Of a stretch of DNA of 64,000 nt, positions 1-12,200 are shown piece after piece. The notes beneath the pieces are model-generated. The model searched no databases. It was given only the letters and a program-made list of their open reading frames with translations, and had not been told where the DNA came from. How positions within the stretch are numbered: the first letter of the stretch is position 1; each line of letters opens with the position of its first letter. This stretch comes from Ryuthela nishihirai (lineage: Eukaryota > Arthropoda > Arachnida > Araneae > Heptathelidae), in the NCBI GenBank assembly GCA_038380435.1, contig JAWZYU010000019.1, forward strand, positions 24,701,801 to 24,765,800, given 5' to 3'. Both the position numbers and the translations under genes were made by a program.

Positions 1-78
1 GATCTTTATATCACAGAATTTAAACTAAAGTGGTACTATGACAAAAAAAAGTTTACCATGAAAATTCACTTTTTTTAC

Positions 79-201
79 CTGCTCCTGGAGTAGAAGGAGC
101 TCCTGGCGTCATTGGACTGTAGCCATATCCAGATGGTGATGGTGTTCCTTGAAATCCCGTGGGACTTGGTGTAGCTACATAGCCAGAGGGACTAGGAGTA
201 C
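79..201 (-). CDS. SUPT5H: SPT5 exon: CTR2 TPSPSGY repeats
   Basis: This 123-nt exon encodes [18 protein letters not shown], then [18 protein letters not shown] and STPGAG. It is the TPSP-rich core of CTR2, leading to the SPMTPGAPS motif that precedes the C-terminal KOW domain in vertebrates. It ends with one base of a codon at a GTAAAA donor. The acceptor is a CAGCAG tandem: use of the proximal site (exon from 204) would add one alanine codon without shifting frame. The final exons lie outside the window. Confidence 0.92.
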
Positions 202-3200
202 CTGCTGGAATGTTATTCATTGGATAAAAGTTATATCTTGAATTAAAAAAATACATAAATATGATTTAAACAAAATAATCTTAAATCTCATTTAATATAC
301 TATTAGCGAATTTGAACTTGGCACTGAGCACTAGTTTTGCATTACAGCTGTACAGAACTTCCTACAAGCATAATGAATTTAATGATAACCAAGAGCAGAG
401 TCTATTAATTAAATATCAAAAAGAAATTTTATCAGCAAGAGTACTGCATATAATTTAAAAGTACCAGGAAATTAAAATTAACTAAGCCACGGGGCACTTC
501 TAAACTCACCAAGAGCACATAGTTTAATACACAAACAAAAAAAAAACCTCCCCATTTATTATTAGTTACCATCATCTAAAGCAGAAATATGCAACCTGTC
601 ATTTGTGAGAACCACACTGTATAACATCCTTTACTGATGCCTGTGGGCACAATCCTAAAGTAAAATTTTGTCTGCTTTTACTGACAATGCTATATCTGGT
701 TCAGGAAAAAACCAGAATTCCTTTCGAACAGTACAAAAACAAACAATATTGTATATTATTTGCTAAAACAATGAATTTAGGTTCCATATTTTTATAACAA
801 ATTTCTTAAAATCTTAAAATAATTTGTTTAAAATTTTGCATTATCCCCAGTTGGTAACCATTGGAATAATCAGTTATATTACAAAATTTTTTAATTACTT
901 TTATTTAGATGAGGGCCATCAACAATATTGGTGCTCATTGATTCTGTTCTTAGCCCCTTTACTGCCTGCCAATTCTGTCTTTGGATGACTTGGTGCTCTC
1001 CACTCAAAATAGGTTTCAAACCCCTAAAGTTATCAATGATAAATATCTAGTATCCAGGCAATGGCTGCAGTCAGGCTGTTCCATCAACTGAGCTGACTAA
1101 TAATCTGTGTATTACAAAAAGTCAATGGGAGCTATCAACTGTCATTAATATTGCTGAAGTACAGACATTGGAGTAATGTCCTAGATGTGGCAAGATAGAT
1201 GGTTGTTATCCATCCATGTTGGAGATAGTTGAGGTAAGTTCATCACTCCAAGTGAACCATTGAAGAGGAATTGCAAGTTCACATATGAAATTGCAAGTGA
1301 ATCATTGGAAAATGGAGTTGATTTCTCAAAGTTTACAAAGATAAACAATAAAACTGGATATCACTCAAGGTTCAAGGTATTGTATGTTCATGATGAAATT
1401 AGCCTCCAAAGAGGGCTCCCTACACCAGTCACAACAGAAAGGCAAGATAGCAGAGGTAGAAGAAACTGCCTCTCAGCTATCTCTCAAAACTATTAAGTGT
1501 ACTAATCTCAAAAAAGAAAAAAAAAAACATTAGACTTTGCAGAAGAGGCCAATGTTCTGAAAGAAATCAGTGACCAGTTGAAAGCACATTCGCTGCAGCT
1601 TCAGATTGTGGTGGTGACCAAGTAGGGATGTGATGGAGTAGTCAGTGGTTCCGATAGCATGAAGCTCTCGGAACAGAGCTTCTCTTTCAGCATTGTAGCG
1701 AGAACAGTTGAGCAATACGTGACATACAGTCTCAGGTGTGCTGCATGTAGCACAGTTGGGACTGTACGCTCTACCAAGAGTGTGAAGCAAAGAATTGCTG
1801 TAGATGACACCAACTCGGAGATGATGAAGGAGGGTCTCCTCAGCTCTGCAGAGGTTATCGAGGTTAGGAGCAGTGAGAGAAGGGACAACCAGGTACCTGA
1901 ATGAGGAACAACTGGAGTCCCTCTGCCACTGGAAATGACAATACTGGCTCATCAGTTGTGAGACAAACATCTTGCAGTCACTAAGAGAGAGAGAGTAGAT
2001 AAATTGGTTGCCACTCACTTATCAGCTCAATGTTCTATTGCCATAGTTGACAGCAAGAGATCAGCTGGTATAAAGTTCAGGCTTCAGGAATTTATATCAG
2101 TCATATTAACATGACTAACTCATTGACACGTCATTGTATAAGACAGTAAAAGATGAGTGAATTTCAGATATTTTTTAGAGTAACTGATGCAAAAATAAGA
2201 GCTGACAAAAACAATTTATGCAATACCAAAATATTTGCAACAACTAATTTTAAAAATTTTAAAACCTTACACTGTCAGGTTTTTGAAACTAAACTCATTC
2301 TAATGGCTGAATTAATGTTAGAAGTGTTGAATATGATGCAAAATTAAGAGCCAGCAAAAAGGGCAATTTATGCACTATCAAGATGTTTATAACAGCTAAT
2401 TTTTATAATCTTATACTCAGGGTCCTGAAATTAAACTTACTCTGGTGGTCAATTAATTTTGAAGTGTTTTAAGAAAAATAAACAATTTTAGAACATCCTG
2501 AACTAACTAACAGAAATAGGTCATGTTATACTCAAAACAAAGTCATTTAACTGTGAGCAATAAAAGTACAGGTAAGCAAAATCTCTTTAGAATTTTTAAG
2601 GCAAAATTTCATTGCATTTTTCATTTTACTTTGGTAAATTAAAAAAGAGCAATTTCCTCTAAATTATTTAAAGACCTGAATATAAATAGTTGAAAATACT
2701 TTTATTATTAACTGAGATCAACTGTTTTCCAACCAAGTTGCATTACTTCTATGGAAAAATTTAATTCCAAAATACTTGTAGAAACTTGCATTTAAATCAC
2801 AATTTCTTAATGTAAGTTATTAAATGTCATTCAAAAATAATTAAAACAAATTTCGTATTCCTTGCTCATCAATATAACTATTTGAGGCTCACAAATCCTA
2901 ACATCTACCTATTATTTACTTTTGTTTTCGATCAAGCTAACATATTATTCTTTTTAATCAGAGTATGTATACTCAGTGGCAACTTCATTAGGTACAGTTT
3001 TACGTTATGTCAATAGTAACTCAGATACAAAATTCAGTAACTTCTTTAATAAGTTTTTTTATTAATAATAATATAAAATATAATTTAAAGATATCAATCT
3101 TTAAATTATTGAGAATCTTTTAATAATCTTGAGACTATTTCTGTCTCGATTTTCAACAATATTCATTCAGTAGTTAGAGAGTATCCATCCCATGACCAAA

Positions 3201-6200
3201 TAGTTATCGTGCTTGGCTACTGATTAAAGGGACTCAAGTTTGAGCCAAGATAAGGCATGAATGCTTGTGTTGTCTTTCTGCTGAGTTCATGCTTTCCCCA
3301 TAGGCCTTCTCTATGGTGTATAAACTGACAGACTTCTATCAGACCTTTGTGGCAAGCAGTTGCTCGATATTTCTTTATTTAGAGAGTAATGGACAGACCC
3401 TCCTGTTTTTTTACTTGTTTAAAGTAATTTTCTTTTTATCACATCAGTCAATGACTTTACATAAATTAGTTCAAATTTCATTATTTTTTAATTTAGAAGG
3501 ATAACAGGACTCCATTTAGAACCTGACTCCAGGACTCCCAATTACTTAATCTACCCTGGTTCAGACATGCATTTGTGCAATTCAAAAAGCTGACAAACTG
3601 TTATAAACTTCGACATTCCATTAGTCATATACAGGACTGGTTTAAGGACAGAGGGTGGGGCAACAGTGTCCGAGCACCAAGAAAATAAGGGACACTTTTA
3701 CTACTACACCTAGCATTATTTTTAAAAAACTAACATATTGTTACGACAGAAAGAATCTGGCAACCGAAAGCAAAAAGTTTCAGCCAACGAACAAGAACTT
3801 TGGGAGAATTTGGAGAAGAAGAGTGGAGCGTTAACGGTCGTTTTGTTGTAACGGTCGGTGAGTTCGAAAATGGATGGTGAGCTGTTCTGAGACAGTGCGC
3901 GTAAGTATCAAGAAGTAACTTGATGTGTTGTGTATACGCGGAAGGATAAAAGTGGGATCTTTTATCGTTAAGTATCAAGAAGTAACTTGATGTGTTGTGT
4001 ATACGCGGAAGTATAAAAGTGGGAACTTTTATGGCTAACTTCGAATGTCTACACGGACTGTCTTTTTGTTCGGCTAGTGTGTGAAAAGTTATTAGCACAG
4101 GACGAGAATTGGTTTACGAGTGAAGATCTTCGGGTGACCTGGTAAATCAAGTAAAAGGTAGTATTTAGTAAAATACACAGAGCTGATGTGTGCTCATGCA
4201 GGAAGATTGATGACTTGTGCATGTTAATAGTTGATTTGTTAATAAGATACTTCATCCATATTTCCTTTGTAACAATTTACCTTGTATTGAATTTGGTTTT
4301 GAAATATAGCTTTTAATACTCACGCTCAGCGGCTATCCATTTTTGTGATCCGCAACAATATATTTGAACTTGTGCAAAATTTTAAATTGGTAACAACAAT
4401 ATTATGCTCAAAGAAAGTTGGTATGAGATTGGTGTTTTTATTTATTTATTCAGTTATTTATGTTTCATTTCTGATAATATGGGGGGGGGGGGGCAGTCAC
4501 AAATGCTGCAAGTTTGTCAGATGAAATATTTACAACTGAAGCACTTTTCTTGAGAAAGGTTTAGAATTTAGCCTGTTCAGCTCTAGAGCTTCTTTGGTAC
4601 ATTTACTGTCATAATTTGTTAAAAATTAAGTATTATTATTTTGGAAAGTTTTTTTTACATGGTTTTGATTGTTGAAAAAACCTGATATAATTTATTTTTT
4701 GCATAAACTTGGCAGAAATGTAGATGGTAACATGGTTAAGAGTTTTCTCTTTAAACTCAAATTTGGCAACACTTTTTTTAACAGCTAAAACACTTACAAA
4801 TTCAAGTTTTGCATATTTCAAACCATAACATTTGATGGTGACAATATTTAATAGCTCAGAGTAGCTACAGAATTATCTTTGCATGTTATGTCAATGGGAA
4901 TCTAACTTCGAAGCACTATAAACTCTAAAACATGCTTTAATGAAAAACTGTGTCTGAAGATAAATTAAAGATCATAATCAAATATATTTAAATCTCTTTT
5001 TATCATCAATATTTTCAGCCTTTAAAGAATTATGAAATCTGGAATATTTAACAATAAATTATCTTGTTTTAGAAAAATCATTCATAATTACCTAATATCA
5101 AAATAATCATTATGAAAACTTTAAAATGTATATTTTATTAAATGGTTTGAAATAACACTTATTTTTTGTTTCAATTATTATCTGAGGTAAATTCTTATGA
5201 CCCATCGTTTTAAAATATTCTACCTTTCATAACTCCTTAAATACTAAGTGAATATTGTTGCAAAATCAAAATTTAAATACATAAGATTATGATCTTTAAT
5301 TTATTTTCAGTAAATTTTTTCTGTTAAATGAATATTTTGAAGTTATAGATTTTCGACATTAGATTACCATTCATATGACATGGAAATTCTCTTAATATTT
5401 TGGTAGGGTAGTGTAATTCAGTTCCGTATATTGTAAAGATATTCATTGTTTAAGTTTGTCCTAATGGGAATAACTTTCTCTTGCTTACAATTCATGCGAT
5501 TTCAAAATATTATTTATTCAAAAGTGATCTCTGAAAACTTTTTCCAATTGCTCCTGTTAATGTCACATTGTTGACATATTGCTTTCTGTATTTGTCACAC
5601 AGATCAAACTCTGAAGGGATTCAATAGAAACCGAGTTTTGTTTCTTAAATTTCATTCCTGCAAAACATCACACAGCACTACGCTATCATCACACTTCTAA
5701 ATAAAAACAGCAGCAAATACACAAAACAGTAAATATATCTCATATGATTTCTTTGCATCAATATGAATGCAATATAAATCATATGAACAAATATATCTCA
5801 TATGAAAAAATCAGAATCCAATTTTGAAATTAGCAGTAAACAACATATGCCACTATGAAGCAAGTAGCAAGCAAAACAGCAGATTGCCAATGTACAATGG
5901 ACAAAAGTGTAACTAGTGCTGCAGTCACTTCACATCTTAAAATCAGCAGGTATTCCCATTACATAGGTACTGGTAGCAGTAAACCTCGGTATGAATTTTC
6001 AGTATCGTAAAATTCCAAGTCATTTCTTACTGCCAAAAGGAAGCTTTTTAATTTTAATAACTTTACATTGCTAAGACTATCATTTTTAATTGCTATATAG
6101 AAATGAAAAATACACAGTATTGTAACTACTTCAAGTAGTTACTCCTCTCTTCATGATTGATTATCATATGACACTATACAAAATCATGCATTATTATAAA

Positions 6201-9200
6201 TATTTATAAACAAAAATATATACTGAAATTATAAACAACCTATACTAATGTAGCAGTAATTCTCAGTGTGATATTATAGAGACTGCAAATAGAAAAAAAT
6301 ATTATTTGATTTAGTATCTATGTCATTTACTCCTAGGATTGCTACATAAAATATGAAATATGCATTTAGACATAGATGAAAATCACAGCGTTACCTGTTG
6401 CTCATTTTATGTTGATAAATCAATAAATGTTCAGCAGAAAAAAATTTCGTCGACATACGGGATTTGAATCCGCATCTCTCCAGAAACATGCCAGAGTATT
6501 CTTCCAGTTGAACTAATGCCAGCCTTTCATATTCCACAAAAAATATTCAGTTGGTAAGGTTTCAATTTATCCCTAAATACTATCTTGCTTTACCAGTAAA
6601 TGTATGTGTGCAAATCTGAGATTTATGAGTCATTTTAAAACAATCTGTGCTTACTTTCTGTTGTTAAATGCCTTTACTTATCTTACTTGCAAGTTACCCT
6701 TAAACAATATATGACTGAGAAAAAGCTTGAACAATGTATTGAGATAATGTTTAAATATAATATAAATTAAAATCCTGCATTTTTCAGTTTACAAACCTAA
6801 GAGCAGATTATGTTATGTTTGGTTTCAAATCTAATGATAATTCTAGTTTTTTCCATTGACTTTTCAATAATTAAACGAAGTTGCAAAAATAAAAATATTG
6901 CAATATTTTAACATTTTCTTTATTACATTCTTCAATTGCTTATATGGAAGTTTATGGTGTTATACTACAAGATTAATGATAATATTAGTAATTATTACTT
7001 AATAATCAGTTGAGTAATAATGAACCGATAAACATTTTCTTTCATGTGTTGAGATATGCATTATTTTTCTGCAAATTAACTTGAAAAATGATACATAAAT
7101 ATGACTTGATATACAAGTTTAGAAATATTTGATTAACCAGAATGTTCAGAAGCTGGTGTATAGCAAATCTGCAATTAGTAACTACAACAATTTTGGAATA
7201 TTATATTGTCTATTAAATAGTTCCCACAAATACTGTACGTACATTTCTCTTCTGAGAATATTGTATTTATCATTGAGTTTGAAGTAATGTTTGACATGTT
7301 TTCGAATAAAAAAAAAACTTGTTTTTTTTACATAGTTGTAATTTATCAACAAATATTTTAAAAATAATTTTTATGTGTACAGTGTATCATAGATTCTGCA
7401 GTAAATAATACAATTTATCATTTTTTGTGATCGTTTTTAATGTCAAGAAACAATGCCTTAATATTAATAGAGTTACTTTATCACAGACTGAAAAATATTC
7501 AGGTGGTTTTGCTCATTACGTTTTATTTGTAATATTCATAATTTTCTTTTTGAAAAGATTTAAGTACCAATTTTACCAAATTTCCAAAATGGCAATTCAC
7601 ATTTTAGTAGCAGTCTTGTTAATTTTGCTTATAACCTTCTTATATCAAAATTACACTATTTTGCAATGTATAATTATATAATAAAAGCAAGAAAAGATAT
7701 ATATATATTTATTTGAAGCCACTTCTTTGCTGCTGTATTCTGTTACCACTGGGTATAGGGGAAAATACTACAAGATGATTTTCTTGTGCTTAGGTGGGAT
7801 CAAAACCCACAACCTCCTGATAACATTTTGTGGTTAACTTGTGCTTCTGGGGTTGTGCATGAGCCTGAAATAGCTCCAATGAATAGAGACTATTTGCAAT
7901 CATAGCATCTACTTTAGAGTAAGTTATGAGACTGAACAGCAACTAGGGAAATCTTGATCTGAGCTACCAACCACTGTGGTCAGAGCACCTGACAAGTTAT
8001 CAGGAAGTTGCCGGTTCACATCCCACCTGGCATCAGGATTTTTTCCCTATACCCAGTATTAGCAGAATACAACAGCAAAGACAGTGATTTCAAATAAACC
8101 TAATGATCACTGTGAATGCAAAAGAAGATAGATATATCTACATTGTATTATTTTTATATTTGTTTCATACTGTTTAAAAAAACAACAAAAAAAACTTACT
8201 TAAACAGTATGATTAAGAATTTTAGTAATTTTTTTAACAAGCATTTGTTCAGCATGAAAAGATTAATATTACACTAAATTTTACAGTTGCACAAAATGTT
8301 CTTAATTTTTATTAAATGTTAATTTGACAGCTCTATTTCTAATAATTTTCAGAAGTGACTTGAAATCCTACAGATCTAATTATGCTAGAAATATTGATAT
8401 CATATTCTTCCATAATATGAATAAAAAAGTGCAATAATAATAAAAATTGAAATAAAATTAAAAAAAAAAGGTGCAATAAAGAGCAAGCATAGGACCAATT
8501 ATGGTGATGTAATAGCTTGGTTCACTGGCCTTCCATTATAAGAGGTGTTGTTTAAGCAACCCTCACTGAGGGAGAGTCTGTATGTGTTGGGGGGGGGCTC
8601 ATTTCTGAGCCAAGATAATTAACTGTATTTCCATTTCTAAAATTGCATTAAATTTTAAGTGGAAAAAGATCAGTTTTTTAATTGGAAAAAAATAATAATA
8701 ATATTAAGAAATAACATGAAATATCCACAGCAACAAGTTGTAAGACTATGAGAAAACAACTGCCAAAGATGTAGCCTAATTCTAAAAGATATATATATTA
8801 GAAATAAATAAATTTAAAGAAAAAAAAGTCATATTTTCATTAAAAAAAATCTTACTAACTGAGCAAACACAGCAGTATCCCATCCTGATGGGATTGTTTA
8901 TAACAGAAAAGCCAATGCAATGTACACAGAAAACTAGTCTTCAATTAGCACAAGCTGTACAATCAGTCAGCCACATCTATGCTTCTGGTACTAAACATCG
9001 TATATTCTCAGAAACTAAGACTGTTAGCAGTTTCAGTTTCTCTTTCAGAAAATAAGCAATGAATAACAAAATTAATTCCTGAAATATTGAAATAGGTTTC
9101 AACAAGGAAAAAATAATAAAACTGTAAAAAAAAAATGCAAGCATTTACTTGGATTGCTTTAGATGGGTAAAATAATAATTTTCATTTCATAATTATTAAT

Positions 9201-12200
9201 TTACTGAATACTGAATAATCTGAATGCAGCATGAGAAAGTGATACTGATATAAAAATCGCTATATCAAACTTTGAAAAACAATAAGAAAAAAAAATTTAA
9301 TATATGGTATTTTCATTAAAATTATAAGAAGCAAATGCAGGAATATTAGATTTTTCTTTGTATAAGAACAAACCAATTTATTTAGTGTTTACACATGGTA
9401 ATAAATAATGAGATAAACTCGACAGTTCAATATCCACTAATAAATCAGCACTTTGACATCGATTCTAATTTTAGAGGAAAAATTGTCTTGAGCCAGGTGG
9501 GATACGAACCCCCGACCTCCTGATAACATGTCAGGTGCTCTGGACCACTGAGCTACTGGCCACCGATCAGGATCTCCTCTAAATAATGCTATGAACATTC
9601 CCTTTATGTCACATATATGCGCTATTTGGCAATTTTAGCCCAAGCGGCTTTCTATTTGCCATATAGATAGAAAGCATGTCTTACAAGTATGCCAATGATG
9701 ATAAATAATGAGATAAACTCAACAGATCAATATCCACTAATAAATCAGCACTTTGATGTCGATTCTAATTTTTAGAGGAATCTCACCCAGCTCAAGACAA
9801 TTTTTCCTCTAAAATTAGAATTAGAAGAGAGTTTATCTCATTATTTATCATCATTGGCATACTTGTAAGACATGCTTTCCATCTATATGGCATATAGAAA
9901 GCCACTTGGGCTAAAGTTGCCGAATAGTGCATATATGTGACATAAAGGAAATGTTCATGGCGTTACTTAGAGGAGATCTTGATCGGCAGCTGGTAGCTCA
10001 ATGGTCCAGAGCACCTGACATGTTATCAGGAGGTCATGGGTTCATATCCCACCAGGCTCAAGACAATTTTTCCTCTAAAATTAGAATCAATGTCAAAGTG
10101 CTGATTTATTAGTGGATATTGAACTGTCAAATTTATCTCATTATTTATCATCATTGGCATACTTGTAAGACATGCTTCCATCTATATGGCAAATAGAAAG
10201 CCACTTGGGCTAAAATTGCCAAATAGCGCATATATATGATATAAAGGGAATGTTCATAGCGTTATTTAGAGGAGATCTTAATCGGCGGCCGGTAGCTCAG
10301 TGGTCCAGAACACCTGATATGTTATCAGGAGGTTGTGGGTTCGTATTCCACCCGGCTCAAGACAATTTTCCCTCTAAAATTAGAATCGATGTCAAAGTGC
10401 TGATTTATTAGTGGATATTGAACTGTCGAGTTTATCTCATTAATTATCATCATTGGCATGCTTGTAAGACATGCTTTCCATCTATATAGCAAATAGAAAG
10501 CCACTTGGGCTAAAATTGCCAAATAGTGCATATATGTGACATATAGGGAATGTTCATAGCATTATTTAGAGGAGATCTTGATCAGCAGCCGGTAGCTCAG
10601 TGGTCCAGAGCACCTGACATGTTATCAGGAGGTCATGGGTTCATATCCCACCCAACTGAAGACAATTTTTTATCTAAAATTAGAATCGACGTCAAAGTGC
10701 TGATTTATTAGTAATTTACACATGGTAAATCTGACACATATTTATTAAAATGAGAAACCTATGGACTGTATTTCCTATGAAAAAATATTTCTTTAATGTA
10801 CAAATATAATCAGATAGAACCACTAAATCCAACCTTTGTTACAGTACAAAAGACATGCATTCTCATTTTGGCTTAGGATATATGCATTTCTAAATTTATT
10901 TGAGTTGGCAAACCATTGTTCATAACATTATTATTTTTCAAATAAATGCTTACCTTGAAAACCAGATGGAGAAGGTGTTTGCTGATAAGGTGAATAGGTG
11001 TGATCTGAGCTGTACATTACAGCACTTCCTGGGGTCTGCGGAGTGTAAGGGCCTTGTGGTGTTTCGGGCTGATATCCTGGAGTTGCAGGATTATAAGTTG
11101 GTGAAGGAGAAGGCTCATCGAAATGATATTCTTCAAAGTCTCCTGATCTAAAAGAGTACACAATAAATATGGACTTTAGTTAAGAAACCAGTTAATTTTG
11201 CTTTCTGTTTTATTTTGCATTATAAAGATAACGACTTACATCAGGGCTACTCAATAACCTTTTTTGATTTTTCGTTGCCACAGACCAATGATGACAAAAA
11301 AAAAAAGCATGGGCCAGAGAAGAATAGAAACTCAAAGAATTAAATTTATATGGTATGCTTCATATAGTATTAATTATACATATAAATTACATCTCATTTG
11401 TTCTTTTCTGCTTTGTTTCTCATATTTCATTTGTGAAAAAAAATTGCATTTTTTGCTTTGTGTTCATTTTTGTGTTTTCCGCATAATCTCCATGGAAGCA
11501 AGTCACCTCATTTGAGTAGCCCTGATTTGAATAGTTATTAGATAGCATTCATTATTTCAACTCATTAAAACTGTCAAGTAGTATATAGCTATCACATCAA
11601 AACTGGCATAAAAAATAGCCATAACAGTTTAAAAATATGTAAAATGAATTAACAGACAAATCATTTAAGTGTTTAATCTGCCTTTACCAACCTTGCAGGA
11701 GTGTTTGCATTAGATGGATCCCATGCACCACCATGACTAGGTGTGCGGCTCCCTTCATGCAAAGGTGTCTGACTTCCATAATGTGGAGTTCTACTTCCAG
11801 CTGCAAAGAAAATTATTAAACACTGAGCAATAATGCAATTATTAAATATTATTAATGGAAATGTTCAAGACAGTTTCTTTAATACTTATTAATTAATCAT
11901 AAAGTTAAATTAAATTTGTAATAATTGCATTTAATGCAATTTATAAAAACTATTAACCCTTCTAGACTCCCTGTTGACTATATAAGTTAACAGAATCCAA
12001 AATGAGAGGCCCAAGAGGTCTATGTCCATTTTTAGTACAACACATGAAACTCCAATTTAAAAAAAATTGCCATTTGAAAATTTTTTCACATATATTTTAT
12101 AAAAATTCATACTTGAAGTTTAAAAAAATAACACTTTCATTTGAAGCGTATTTCATTATGCTGTGATAAAAATTATTTGTTAAAGCTATTTGATTGCCAT

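Larger units (their letters stand above)
202..10953 (-). other. SPT5 intron (10.75 kb) within CTR2
   Basis: This intron holds a LINE end (1370-2025), a SINE-A (3186-3375), a solo LTR (3739-4357), a lone tRNA-like repeat (6437-6530) and two multimeric tRNA-like loci (7708-8098 and 9402-10714). I see no gene or recognisable element in 202-1360, 2030-3180, 4380-6430, 6540-7700, 8100-9387 or 10730-10953. These stretches are AT-rich with many short ORFs that look random. Part of 4850-5410 resembles the MITE at 28751 in wording but has no clean ends. Confidence 0.8.

Noticed and set aside
9490..10659. Functional tRNA genes at the tRNA-like blocks
   Set aside because: The acceptor stem ends do not pair, U33 is missing from the anticodon loop, and the blocks are parts of dispersed repeats.
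9402..10714. Retrozyme (hammerhead-containing multimer) at locus B
   Set aside because: The architecture fits, but I could find no CUGANGA with a following GAAA and cleavage triplet on either strand of the unit; gctgatttattag lacks the core bases.
10900..11151. Plus-strand ORF of 83 residues
   Set aside because: It overlaps the SPT5 CTR2 exon in antisense and has no family features.
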